Assembly (NCBI GenBank): GCA_019114925.1
Contig: DXEO01000166.1
Span: 1 to 21,767 of the forward strand
DNA: 21,767 bases
Direction: 5' to 3'
DNA from: Candidatus Corynebacterium faecipullorum
Lineage (GTDB): Bacteria > Actinomycetota > Actinomycetes > Mycobacteriales > Mycobacteriaceae
Below the pieces are notes generated by a model, which was not told where the DNA came from, made no database searches, and saw only the letters and a list, made by a program, of their open reading frames with translations. A program made the position numbers and the translations under genes. Position 1 is the stretch's first letter, and every line of letters starts with the position of its first letter. Shown here piece by piece: positions 12,421 to 19,543 of the stretch.

Positions 12421-13744
12421 GGGTCCTACCCTTGAATTCTGGCAAGGTCAGTGCCGCCGCAGCGGCGAGCCCGAAGGCCGCTGCGAACAGCACGAAGAGC
12501 CAGCCCGTTCCCGCCACCGCGATGAGCGGCGGAACGATGAGCGGCGCCAGGATGGAGGCGAGTCGGCCGAAGCCGGCAGCAGCACCAGTACCGCGCCCGC
12601 GCAGTGCGGTGGGGTAGAGCTCCGGGCCGATGGCGTACAGCGCGCCCCACGCTCCCAGGTTGAAGAAGGAGAGCAGGCAACCAGCCAGGATAATCGTTGC
12701 CTCAGTGCTGGCGAAGCCAAAGAATCCGGCGGACAAGGCGGAGCCCACGAGGAAGGTCGCCAGGGTCGAGCGGCGTCCCCAGACCTCGATGAGCCAGGCC
12801 GCTGCGGCGTAGCCCGGCAGCTGCGCCAGGGTGATAATCAGCGTGAAGCTGAAGGACTTCACCAGGGAGAAACCGTCTGCGACAAGCAGGGACGGAATCC
12901 AAATGAAGGCACCATAATAAGACAGGTTGACGCAGAACCAGATGGTCCACAGCGCCAGCGTGCGCCCGCGCAGGGATTTCGACCAGATGCTGGTGGCGGT
13001 GACGTCTTCCTCGGAGTAGGTCGGTGCTGGGGTCGTGCGGTCGATGTCCGCCTCATCCACCTCGGCCTCAAAGGAAGCGACGATTTCTTCTGCTTCCTCG
13101 TGGCGGCCCTTCGACTCTAGGAAGCGCACTGATTCAGGCAGGTGGAGGCGTACATAGAGAGCGTAGAGCGCGGGCACCATGCCAAGTGCCAGGGCCCAGC
13201 GCCAGCCGCTTTCCGACGCCCCCACGACGAACGTTCCAATTACTGCAGCGAGGATCCAGCCCACGGCCCAGAAGGCCTCCAGCAAGACCACCATGCGCCC
13301 GCGGACCTTGAGCGGAGCGAACTCGGAGATCAGCGTAGAGGCCACCGGTAGCTCGGCGCCGAGGCCAAGTCCGATGAAGAAGCGCAGGATGATGAGGAGC
13401 GTGAGGCCTGTTGCTAGGGCAGAGGCACCCGTCGCGAGGCCATAGACCAGCAGGGTCAGCGCAAAGATGTGGCGGCGGCCGAACTTATCGGCCAAGAGGC
13501 CGCCGAAGGTGGCGCCCAAAGCCATGCCGATGAAGCCCACGGACGCAAGCCAGGAGGATTGGGTCGGTGTGATCCCCCAGTGCACCGCCAGAGCGGCCAT
13601 GATGAAGGAGATGAGGCCCACGTCCATGGCATCGAGCGCCCAGCCGATGCCGGAGCCGAAGAGGAGACGTTTGTGTTTTCCAGTGACGGGAAGGCGGTCG
13701 AGCCTCTCCGTGCGTGAGATAGAGCGATGATCAAGACGATTCAT
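12410..13744 (-). CDS. niaP: MFS transporter, NiaP-like (probable niacin uptake)
   Basis: 444 residues with about twelve membrane helices and a long cytoplasmic loop between helices 6 and 7. It strongly resembles Bacillus NiaP as I recall it: GWALDAMDVGLISFI near the N-terminus, GLGLGAELPVASTLISEFAP, LLEAFWAVGWILAA, ITLAQLPGYAAAAWLIEVWG, and LLSFFNLGAWGALYAIGPEL. The typical MFS loop 2-3 motif is GGLLADKFGRRHIF. NiaP proteins import nicotinic acid or related compounds for NAD synthesis; substrate is inferred, and other small aromatic acids remain possible. The ATG lies 11 nt after the copA stop, so read-through from the copper promoter is likely. No niacin-type operator is visible in that short gap. 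Functional link to copper is not evident. Confidence 0.7.
   Translation of the reverse strand: MNRLDHRSISRTERLDRLPVTGKHKRLLFGSGIGWALDAMDVGLISFIMAALAVHWGITPTQSSWLASVGFIGMALGATFGGLLADKFGRRHIFALTLLVYGLATGASALATGLTLLIILRFFIGLGLGAELPVASTLISEFAPLKVRGRMVVLLEAFWAVGWILAAVIGTFVVGASESGWRWALALGMVPALYALYVRLHLPESVRFLESKGRHEEAEEIVASFEAEVDEADIDRTTPAPTYSEEDVTATSIWSKSLRGRTLALWTIWFCVNLSYYGAFIWIPSLLVADGFSLVKSFSFTLIITLAQLPGYAAAAWLIEVWGRRSTLATFLVGSALSAGFFGFASTEATIILAGCLLSFFNLGAWGALYAIGPELYPTALRGRGTGAAAGFGRLASILAPLIVPPLIAVAGTGWLFVLFAAAFGLAAAAALTLPEFKGRTLAQ
12418..12434 (-). promoter_or_regulatory. Hairpin covering the TTG start of the VanZ-like gene
   Basis: CAAGGGT (12418-12424) and ACCCTTG (12428-12434) form a perfect 7-bp stem with a 3-nt loop. 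On the minus-strand mRNA the TTG start codon is the end of the 3' arm, and the only purine-rich ribosome-site candidate (AGG) is in the loop. Ribosomes finishing the MFS gene would melt it, giving translational coupling. Confidence 0.5.
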
Positions 13745-13755
13745 GCCCGCTTAGC

Positions 13756-15927
13756 TTACTCCGCGGGGGTAAAGCGTTTCAGTCGCAAAGAATTGGTCAC
13801 CACAAATACCGAGCTCAGGGCCATTGCCAACCCCGCTAACAGGGGGTTGAGCAGACCGAATGCTGCAACAGGGAGAAGAATAATATTATAGGCGAAGGCC
13901 CAAAATAGGTTGCCCTTGATGATGCGCAGGGTGTTGCGTGCGAGGCGCACTGCCTCTGCGACGGAGCGCAGGTCGTTGTTCATCACCGTGATATCGGAGG
14001 CCTCGATGGCCACGTCGGATCCCGCGCCCATCGCGATTCCGAGGTCCGCCTGCGCGAGCGCTGCGGCGTCGTTGACTCCATCGCCCACCATGGCCACGGT
14101 CCGCCCTTGCTCCTGCAGCCGAGCGATGGTGTCCACTTTGTCTGCGGGCATGACCTCCGCTGTCACGGCTGCCACATCAATGCCGACTGCCCGCGCCACT
14201 GCGTGCGCCGCGCCGGCATTGTCTCCGGTGAGTAGGTGGGGTGTGAGCCCTAGCTTGTGCATCGCCGCGATGGCAGCGGCCGAGGATTCCTTGATGCGAT
14301 CCTGAAGTTCGATAGTCCCTGCCAGGTCATCGTCCACGTAGACGCCCACCTGCGTCCCAGTGCCGTCATAGCCCGCAGGCGGGCGGCCCACCCGCACCCG
14401 GGAGCCCTCAATTCTTGCCTCGATTCCCTGGCCGGGAAGCTCGTGGAAGCCCTCGGTTGTGGGTAACTCGCCCTCGTAGGCAGCGCGGATGGCTCGTGCA
14501 ATGGGGTGCTCGGAGCCCTGCTCCGCGGCGGCCGCGAGACGGAGAACTTCCTGCTGTGTGCGTCCTGCCGTAGCTTGGACTGCTCCCACCGACATCTGGC
14601 CTTCGGTGATGGTGCCGGTCTTGTCCAGAACGATGGTGTCGATCTGGCGGGTCGATTCTAAAATCTCCGGGCCCTTGATGAGTATTCCCAGTTCGGCGCC
14701 GCGCCCCGTGCCCACGAGGATTGCGGTGGGCGTCGCCAAGCCCATGGCGCACGGGCACGCGATGATGAGGACGGAGACGGCGGCCACAAAGGCCGGGGCG
14801 ACGCCGCCGACCCACAGGTGAGCTAGGAGCGCGAGGATGGCGATGCCGATGACGATTGGGACAAAGACAGCGGCGATACGGTCTGCCAGACGCTGTACCG
14901 GGGCCTTTGAGGTCTGGGCTGCGGTGACGAGTGCGCCCATCTGGGCCAAGAGGGTGTCGGACCCGACGCGGGTGGCGCGCACCTCAAGCCGCCCAGAGGC
15001 GTTGATGGTAGCGCCCGTTACCGTGCTGCCGGGGGAAACCTCAACCGGCATCGACTCGCCTGTGAGCAGGGATTCATCCACGGCCGAGTGGCCGCTGAGG
15101 ACCACGCCATCGGTGGCGACCTTCTCACCGGGGCGGACCACAAAAACATCGTCCACGTGGAGATCGCTGGCAGGAATGCGGGTTTCGGTGCCGTCGCGAA
15201 GCACGGTGGCTTCTTTAGCCCCCATGGTCAGCAGCGTGGTGAGCGCCTCGGAGGAGCGCCCCTTAGCTTTGAGCTCGAACCAGCGCCCCAGCAGTAGGAA
15301 CGTGATAACCATGCCGACGGACTCGAGATAAATATGGTCCATCTGCGCGTCATTGGAGTGCAGTGTCATATGCATGGTCATGCCGGGCATACCGGCGTTG
15401 CCGAAGAACAGGGCGTAGAGCGACCAGCCGAAGGCGGCGGTGGTGCCCAGCGTGATGAGGGTGTCCATCGTGGCGGCGCCGTGCTTGAGGTTGGCCCAGG
15501 TAGCGCGGTGGAAGGGTGCTCCGCCGATGACGTAGACGAGTGTCGTGAGCATCAAGCAGGCCCACTGCCAGTGCTGAAACTGCAGGGCCGGGAACATGGA
15601 AAGCAGCATCACTGGTAGCGAGAGTGCCGCAGAGAGCAGGGTGCGCTGAAGGATGTCGGAGGCTTGGCTCTCGCGGGCATCCTCCGCCGTGCTTGCCGGT
15701 TCCTCCCCCTCACCGTCCATGGTGAATGCTCCGTAGCCCGCGCCTTCGACGACGTCGATGAGATCGGCGGGCGTCGTCGTTGCAGGGTCATAACTCACGG
15801 AGGCAGACTCCGTGGCGAAGTTGACCGTGGCGTCAACGTTGTCGAGCTTGTTGAGTTTGCGCTCGACGCGGGAGGAGCACGACGTGCAGGTCATCCCAGT
15901 GATGCCGAGGGTGAGGCTGGTAGTCAT
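13756..15927 (-). CDS. copA: Copper-exporting P1B-type ATPase
   Basis: 723 residues, full length. It pumps Cu(I) out of the cytoplasm using ATP. One N-terminal HMA domain (about 1-70) carries GMTCTSC (Cys14, Cys17). Eight membrane helices follow, with the actuator motif TGES (289-292), the metal-site CPC (Cys391, Cys393), the phosphorylation site DKTGT (Asp435), the P1B HP motif SEHPIARAI (His474-Pro475), and GDGVND (615-620). Tyr680-Asn681 and the late MALSS (702-706) are the other residues that mark Cu(I) pumps. A Met/His-rich outer loop (about 179-198) may receive or release copper. It begins 5 nt after the copZ stop without a clear Shine-Dalgarno, so it is translationally coupled to the chaperone. 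Confidence 0.94.
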   Translation of the reverse strand: MTTSLTLGITGMTCTSCSSRVERKLNKLDNVDATVNFATESASVSYDPATTTPADLIDVVEGAGYGAFTMDGEGEEPASTAEDARESQASDILQRTLLSAALSLPVMLLSMFPALQFQHWQWACLMLTTLVYVIGGAPFHRATWANLKHGAATMDTLITLGTTAAFGWSLYALFFGNAGMPGMTMHMTLHSNDAQMDHIYLESVGMVITFLLLGRWFELKAKGRSSEALTTLLTMGAKEATVLRDGTETRIPASDLHVDDVFVVRPGEKVATDGVVLSGHSAVDESLLTGESMPVEVSPGSTVTGATINASGRLEVRATRVGSDTLLAQMGALVTAAQTSKAPVQRLADRIAAVFVPIVIGIAILALLAHLWVGGVAPAFVAAVSVLIIACPCAMGLATPTAILVGTGRGAELGILIKGPEILESTRQIDTIVLDKTGTITEGQMSVGAVQATAGRTQQEVLRLAAAAEQGSEHPIARAIRAAYEGELPTTEGFHELPGQGIEARIEGSRVRVGRPPAGYDGTGTQVGVYVDDDLAGTIELQDRIKESSAAAIAAMHKLGLTPHLLTGDNAGAAHAVARAVGIDVAAVTAEVMPADKVDTIARLQEQGRTVAMVGDGVNDAAALAQADLGIAMGAGSDVAIEASDITVMNNDLRSVAEAVRLARNTLRIIKGNLFWAFAYNIILLPVAAFGLLNPLLAGLAMALSSVFVVTNSLRLKRFTPAE

Positions 15928-15932
15928 GGTGT

Positions 15933-16133
15933 TTAAGCCAATTCGTAGCCGGCTTCGGCGACGGCGGCGGCGACCTGGTCGTCGCTAAAGCCCTCCCCGG
16001 ACACGGTGACGGCGCCGGTGGTGTGGTCGGCAGTGACGTCGGTGACGCCGCTGATCTCTGAAATCTCTTCCTTGACGGAAAGCTCGCAATGGCCACAGGT
16101 CATGCCGTTAACGGTGTAGGTTGTGGTGCTCAT
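15933..16133 (-). CDS. copZ: Copper chaperone, HMA domain
   Basis: 66 residues, the usual size of CopZ. A single heavy-metal-associated ferredoxin-like domain has the Cu(I)-binding loop GMTCGHC at about residues 10-16 and the closing AVAEAGYEL. It carries Cu(I) in the cytoplasm and hands it to CopA. The frame is open further upstream, but the ATG at 16133 is preferred. It has AAGGAGAGG about 8 nt upstream and gives the family N-terminus (MSTTTYTVNGMTC). It is the first gene of the copZ-copA-MFS-vanZ run, directly behind a CsoR-type operator. Confidence 0.92.
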   Translation of the reverse strand: MSTTTYTVNGMTCGHCELSVKEEISEISGVTDVTADHTTGAVTVSGEGFSDDQVAAAVAEAGYELA

Positions 16134-16176
16134 GGTGGTGAATCCTCTCCTTACTAGGGTTAGTATCACTGTTGAG

Positions 16177-16204
16177 GATATACCCCCCTGGGGTATGTAG
16201 GCAA
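16177..16204 (-). promoter_or_regulatory. copZA promoter with CsoR-type copper operator
   Basis: ATACCCC (16180-16186), CCT, GGGGTAT (16190-16196) is a perfect 7-bp inverted repeat, the form seen in CsoR operators of Gram-positive bacteria. It lies between a minus-strand -35-like TTGCCT (16204-16199) and a -10-like TATATC (16182-16177), 16 bp apart, so a bound repressor would block RNA polymerase until Cu(I) removes it. No csoR gene is in this window. Repeat is visible; regulator identity is inferred. Confidence 0.75.
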
Positions 16205-16278
16205 GGAATAATCGAGTCTTGTGTACCGTTGAGGGTTGATAGAACCGACAAATATCCCCGAGATTGATAGGAAAAGAC

Positions 16279-16644
16279 ATGGCAACGATTGACATCACTG
16301 AGGACACGTTCCAGGAGACCATCTCCGGCGACGGCATCACGCTCGTCGATGCCTGGGCGGAATGGTGCGGCCCGTGCAAGCGCTTCGGCCCAGTCTTTGA
16401 GAAGGCATCTGAAGAGCACCCCGATGCTACGTTTGCAAAGCTGGACACCGAGGCGAACCAGGAGCTATCCGCGAAGCTGCAGATTCAGTCCATCCCTACC
16501 TTGATGGTTTTCCGCGATGGCATCCTGGTCTTCCGTGAGGCTGGCGCCCTGCCACCGGCAGCACTGGAGGATCTCATCGGCCAGGTTAAGGCCCTCGACA
16601 TGGACGAAGTCCGCGCCCAGGTGGAAAGCCAGCAGGCGGAATAG
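16279..16644 (+). CDS. Thioredoxin
   Basis: 121 residues. Thioredoxin fold with active site AEWCGPCKRF (Cys30, Cys33) and the cis-proline in SIPTLMVF (Pro73). It reduces protein disulfides in the cytoplasm, itself recycled by thioredoxin reductase. The ATG at 16279 has AGGA 6 nt upstream; an in-frame TTG five codons earlier is less likely. The C-terminus has an extra polar helix (about 103-121) beyond the usual 105-110-residue length. It is divergent from copZA across 145 bp, which may reflect shared response to thiol-reactive copper, but that is only inference from position. It is not certain which thioredoxin paralog this is, so no symbol is given. Confidence 0.9.
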   Translation: MATIDITEDTFQETISGDGITLVDAWAEWCGPCKRFGPVFEKASEEHPDATFAKLDTEANQELSAKLQIQSIPTLMVFRDGILVFREAGALPPAALEDLIGQVKALDMDEVRAQVESQQAE

Positions 16645-16694
16645 TCCAGAGTATTCACCTTGGTGCGGAAGGGCTCAGTTGCGCCCGCCGCACG

Positions 16695-16742
16695 CGCTTT
16701 CCTGTGAGTATCGCTACACTCGTAGGAAAGCGTCTTTTTATA
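16695..16742 (+). terminator. Terminator hairpin after thioredoxin, enclosing a -10-like element
   Basis: CGCTTTCCT (16695-16703) pairs perfectly with AGGAAAGCG (16724-16732), with inner GAGT/ACTC pairing, and TCTTTTTATA follows. This fits a Rho-independent terminator for the thioredoxin gene. The loop holds TACACT (16715-16720), the same -10 hexamer as at two leaderless promoters here, so the site may also be the pspA promoter framed by an operator. Confidence 0.6.
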
Positions 16743-16802
16743 TAGGGCACCAATAAGAGCTGCATTAACTACTGCTGCAGGAATCACAAAGGAGTGAGCG
16801 CG

Positions 16803-17618
16803 ATGGCGAATCCATTTAGCAAAGGCTGGAAGTACGTGATGGCTTCTTTCGATCAGAAGATCGACGAGAACGCTGACCCCAAGGTCCAGATCCAGCAGGC
16901 CGTGGAAGGTGCGAAGGAGCAACATCGCCAGATTTCCGAACATGCGGCGGAGATTATTGGACGCAAAACCCAGCTGGAAATGCAGCTCAACCGCCTGGTG
17001 AAGACCCAGCAGGATTACCAAGACCAGACCCGCCGGGCGTTGGAGCTGGCGGATGCTTCTGAGGATCCGCAGAAGGCCGCCGAGTACAACCACGCGGCGG
17101 AGGTCGTGGCGAGCCAGCTGGTAGCCGTAGAGAATGAGTTGGCCAATCTGAAGTCCCAGCACGAGGCCGCCTCCCAAGCTGCCGAGCAGGCGAAGGCCCA
17201 GCAGCAGCAGTCGGAGGCCCGTCTGAAGGAGCAGCTCGCACAGGTGGACCAGTTGCTGTCCCAGGCTGATCAGGCAGCGATGCAGGAGAAGAACGCTGAG
17301 GCCTTGGACTCTATGAATGAGCTCAAGCCCGATGATTCCACGCCAACGTTGGATTCGGTACGCGCCAAGATTGAGAAGCGCTACGCTGATGCTCTTGGCG
17401 CTCAGGAGCTGCACCAGGCAGCTGGCGGCAGCCGGATTCAGGAGATTTCGGCCGCGGGCCACGATATGGCCGCCGCGTCCCGCTTGGACGAGATTCGCGC
17501 CGAGATGGCCAAGAGTAAGGAGATCGAAGGCTCTCCCTTCGCCAGCGACCCAGCGCTTGAGGCCGGCGCCGAAGCTGATGCTGGTTCCACATCGGACGCC
17601 GCCGAGGGCAAGCAGTAG
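16803..17618 (+). CDS. pspA: PspA/IM30 (phage shock protein A) family protein
   Basis: 271 residues, mostly long amphipathic coiled coil. The N-terminal helix (ANPFSKGWKYVMASFDQKID) is the membrane-binding segment of the family, followed by heptad-rich helices (about 30-165), a short turn with Pro/Asp, and a further helical part to about 240. The last 30 residues are Ala/Glu/Ser-rich and look disordered. PspA/IM30 proteins assemble on stressed inner membranes and limit proton leakage. The ATG at 16803 is preferred because the in-frame GTG at 16794 overlaps the AAGGAG Shine-Dalgarno (16789-16794). It is a single gene between two hairpins; no pspBC-like partner or ClgR-type regulator is adjacent. 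Confidence 0.88.
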   Translation: MANPFSKGWKYVMASFDQKIDENADPKVQIQQAVEGAKEQHRQISEHAAEIIGRKTQLEMQLNRLVKTQQDYQDQTRRALELADASEDPQKAAEYNHAAEVVASQLVAVENELANLKSQHEAASQAAEQAKAQQQQSEARLKEQLAQVDQLLSQADQAAMQEKNAEALDSMNELKPDDSTPTLDSVRAKIEKRYADALGAQELHQAAGGSRIQEISAAGHDMAAASRLDEIRAEMAKSKEIEGSPFASDPALEAGAEADAGSTSDAAEGKQ

Positions 17619-17647
17619 CCACCACGGAGCACATCACCGCATAGAAA

Positions 17648-17724
17648 AGGGACCTTCGAGAGCGGGCCGCGCAGCGCGGCCTGGGTGTTTCAGCGCCTTA
17701 TGCTCTCAAGGTCCCTGTGGTGTT
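17648..17724. terminator. Bidirectional branched terminator between pspA and the NYN gene
   Basis: GGGACCTTCGAGAGC (17649-17663) pairs with GCTCTCAAGGTCCC (17702-17715) with one bulged base. Nested inside is a second perfect hairpin, GGCCGCG/CGCGGCC around CAG (17665-17681). TGTTTT follows on the plus strand and TTTTCTAT on the minus strand, so it can terminate both converging genes. Confidence 0.8.
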
Positions 17725-18942
17725 TTAGCTATCTTGGCGGCGGATATTGATGAGAACGCCGCGGATGCCCGAGTGAAAGCCATCGCGCAGGTTCACGCGT
17801 TGGGTTTCGGTGAGCGTGTACTCGTGCAGCGTTTCACAGGCGAACTGCAGCAGCGGGCGATCGATTTCCGGTGGCAGCCCGCCGCCCGAGAGTAGGTGGG
17901 CCTGGTCGCGTTGATCAGCGCTCGCGGCATTGTCGAACCACCACGAAGCATATTGCTGCCCCACATCAAAGGGGGACTGGAACCCAGCGGAGCTCCACAC
18001 TTCTTCGGGGAGCGGAACGTACTTCGAGCGTAGCTTGCGGCGCGGTGCCATCATCGACGGCTTTGGCGCGGCTGGCTTGGGAGCAGGCTTCGGGGCTTCG
18101 CTGCCTGCTTCCGACTCTTCCTTTGCAGGATTCTGCGCGGTGGTTCCGGGCTGGGAGCATTCCTTTCCCTCGGCGGGGGCGCTGGGTGCTGCTGATTCAG
18201 GGTGAGCGGCAGTGGCCGCCACGTCTTGCGCTGCGGCAGAAGGGGTGGCCGGCCCAGGCTTTGGTGCGGAGGGGAAAGCGGCTTGTGCCTCGGTGGGTTC
18301 ATCGCACTCCTCTGCGTGTTCGTCGGTGGCAACGGCTTCGCCCTCGCTGCCGTCCTCGGAGTGCTGGGGCTCGCGGATAGTTGGCGGCAGCGGGCCTTCG
18401 AGAACCTCGAGCTCCATTGCACCGGCGAAGTCTTCGCGCGGATCAAGGATTGTGGTGGAATCACACGCATGGCGCAGAGCGGAGGACATTGAATCCCAGC
18501 CGAAGCCGTAGAGGTGCACGCGCACGCCGTTATTGACGGCCTCCTGCACACCGGGGATCATGTCGGCATCGCCGGAGACCAAAACAAAGTCCGTGACTTG
18601 GCCCTTCATGGCGGAGACGATCATGTCGGCGACAAGGCGGGTATCCACCGCTTTTTGGGTGCGGCGCTCGCCCCATTCGATGAGTTGGCCGGTGCGCAGC
18701 TGCACGCCGTCGCAGACGCGCAACGCTCGCTGGTAGCGGTGGGGCCCGGTGTCGGGGATTCCGTCGTACCAGTATTGGCGATGAATGCGGTTTCCAACCT
18801 GGTTCTCAATCATGGAACCAAGGGAGCTGACTACTTCAGGTAAATCAATCTCTAGCTGGGCTCGGGCACCCGTTTCCCACGAGTTATAGAAACTGGCGAG
18901 TAGATATGACGTGTCGACGAAGACAAGTGTTCGTTCAAGCAT
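17725..18942 (-). CDS. NYN-domain (PIN-like) protein with C-terminal extension
   Basis: 405 residues. The N-terminal NYN/LabA-like domain (about 1-170) has the acidic residues of this PIN-like nuclease fold: Asp10 in VFVDTSYL, Asp100 in AVDTRL, Asp106, and Asp125/Asp127 in VLVSGDADMIP. Such domains are thought to be metal-dependent RNA nucleases. A low-complexity Pro/Ala/Glu linker fills about 185-300. A basic patch (MMAPRRKLRSKY, about 297-308) then leads to a folded C-terminal part (about 309-402) containing FDVGQQYASWWFD and ETQRVNLRDGFHSGIRG. I do not recognise that part by name; it may bind RNA or a partner. It is transcribed alone, with AGGAG only 2 nt from the ATG. The nuclease role is family knowledge; target is unknown. 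Confidence 0.8.
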   Translation of the reverse strand: MLERTLVFVDTSYLLASFYNSWETGARAQLEIDLPEVVSSLGSMIENQVGNRIHRQYWYDGIPDTGPHRYQRALRVCDGVQLRTGQLIEWGERRTQKAVDTRLVADMIVSAMKGQVTDFVLVSGDADMIPGVQEAVNNGVRVHLYGFGWDSMSSALRHACDSTTILDPREDFAGAMELEVLEGPLPPTIREPQHSEDGSEGEAVATDEHAEECDEPTEAQAAFPSAPKPGPATPSAAAQDVAATAAHPESAAPSAPAEGKECSQPGTTAQNPAKEESEAGSEAPKPAPKPAAPKPSMMAPRRKLRSKYVPLPEEVWSSAGFQSPFDVGQQYASWWFDNAASADQRDQAHLLSGGGLPPEIDRPLLQFACETLHEYTLTETQRVNLRDGFHSGIRGVLINIRRQDS

Positions 18943-19168
18943 GGCTCCTAAATTCCGTTCTATTTCTTCTAAATAATTTACTTAGGTCACTTCTGTGAAG
19001 TCTTCCAGCCTAGGGCCGGTGTATTCCAGTGTGCCCCATTAGTCACAAAACGTCGATAACCTTGAGGGAATTCCCAGGTAATAAAGGTGTTAGTCAAAAG
19101 GCTTGCGGCGGTCATGGGGCTGGTTATATGGTTAGCTACATGAGTAACCAACCAGCTAAGGTGTCTGC
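18943..19168. promoter_or_regulatory. Divergent promoter region, with nested operator before the GntR gene
   Basis: On the GntR side, TTGCGG (19103-19108) and TATATG (19125-19130) with a 16-bp spacer form a likely promoter. Two nested inverted repeats cover its -10 and start point: outer GCTGGTT (19119-19125) with AACCAGC (19150-19156), inner TGGTTA (19129-19134) with TAACCA (19145-19150). This fits autoregulation by a YtrA-type GntR protein. Further palindromes are GGGAATTCCC (19066-19075) and ACTTC-TGT-GAAGT (18989-19001), the latter nearer the NYN start. Confidence 0.6.
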
Positions 19169-19543
19169 ATGGATAACTCCGCGCAGCCGCTCTTCCGCCA
19201 GATAGCAGCGCTCATCGAGGACGCCATTATCGAAGGAACCCTCGCCGAGGGTGCCCAGGCGCCGTCCACGAATGAGCTTGCTTCCTTCCACAGCATCAAC
19301 CCCGCTACTGCCCGCAAGGGGCTGACCCTCCTCGTGGATCTTGGAATCCTCGAGAAACGCCGGGGTATCGGCATGTTTGTCACTTCAGGCGCGGCCGACA
19401 TGATCCGTGCGCGGCGTCGCCAAGAATTCGCAGCCGAATACGCCGCGCCGCTTATCGACGAAGCCGTGCGCCTGGGCTATACCCGCCAACAGCTCCACGA
19501 CCTCATCGACCTTGTCGCAGAAAGCCGAGGACTCTACTCATGA
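19169..19543 (+). CDS. GntR-family regulator, YtrA subfamily
   Basis: 124 residues, the short form typical of the YtrA subfamily. The winged helix-turn-helix (about 5-75) begins QPLFRQIAALIEDAIIEGTL and includes the recognition block ELASFHSINPATARKGLTLL and the wing ILEKRRGIGMFVTSGA. The C-terminal 50 residues are two helices, with no large effector domain. Such regulators repress their own ABC-transporter operon and are released by cell-envelope stress, for example antibiotics binding lipid II in Bacillus. The ATG has TAAGG 7 nt upstream. The stop overlaps the ATPase start (ATGA, 19540-19543). Nested inverted repeats over its promoter fit autorepression. Confidence 0.88.
   Translation: MDNSAQPLFRQIAALIEDAIIEGTLAEGAQAPSTNELASFHSINPATARKGLTLLVDLGILEKRRGIGMFVTSGAADMIRARRRQEFAAEYAAPLIDEAVRLGYTRQQLHDLIDLVAESRGLYS

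Noticed and set aside
12365..13120. 251-codon plus-strand frame opposite the MFS gene
   Set aside because: Low-complexity Gly/Gln/Glu composition typical of an antisense reading; the minus strand encodes a full NiaP-like transporter.
16134..16448. N-terminal extension of the copper chaperone
   Set aside because: The frame is open, but it crosses the CsoR-type operator, the promoter and the thioredoxin start. The ATG at 16133 has a strong ribosome site.
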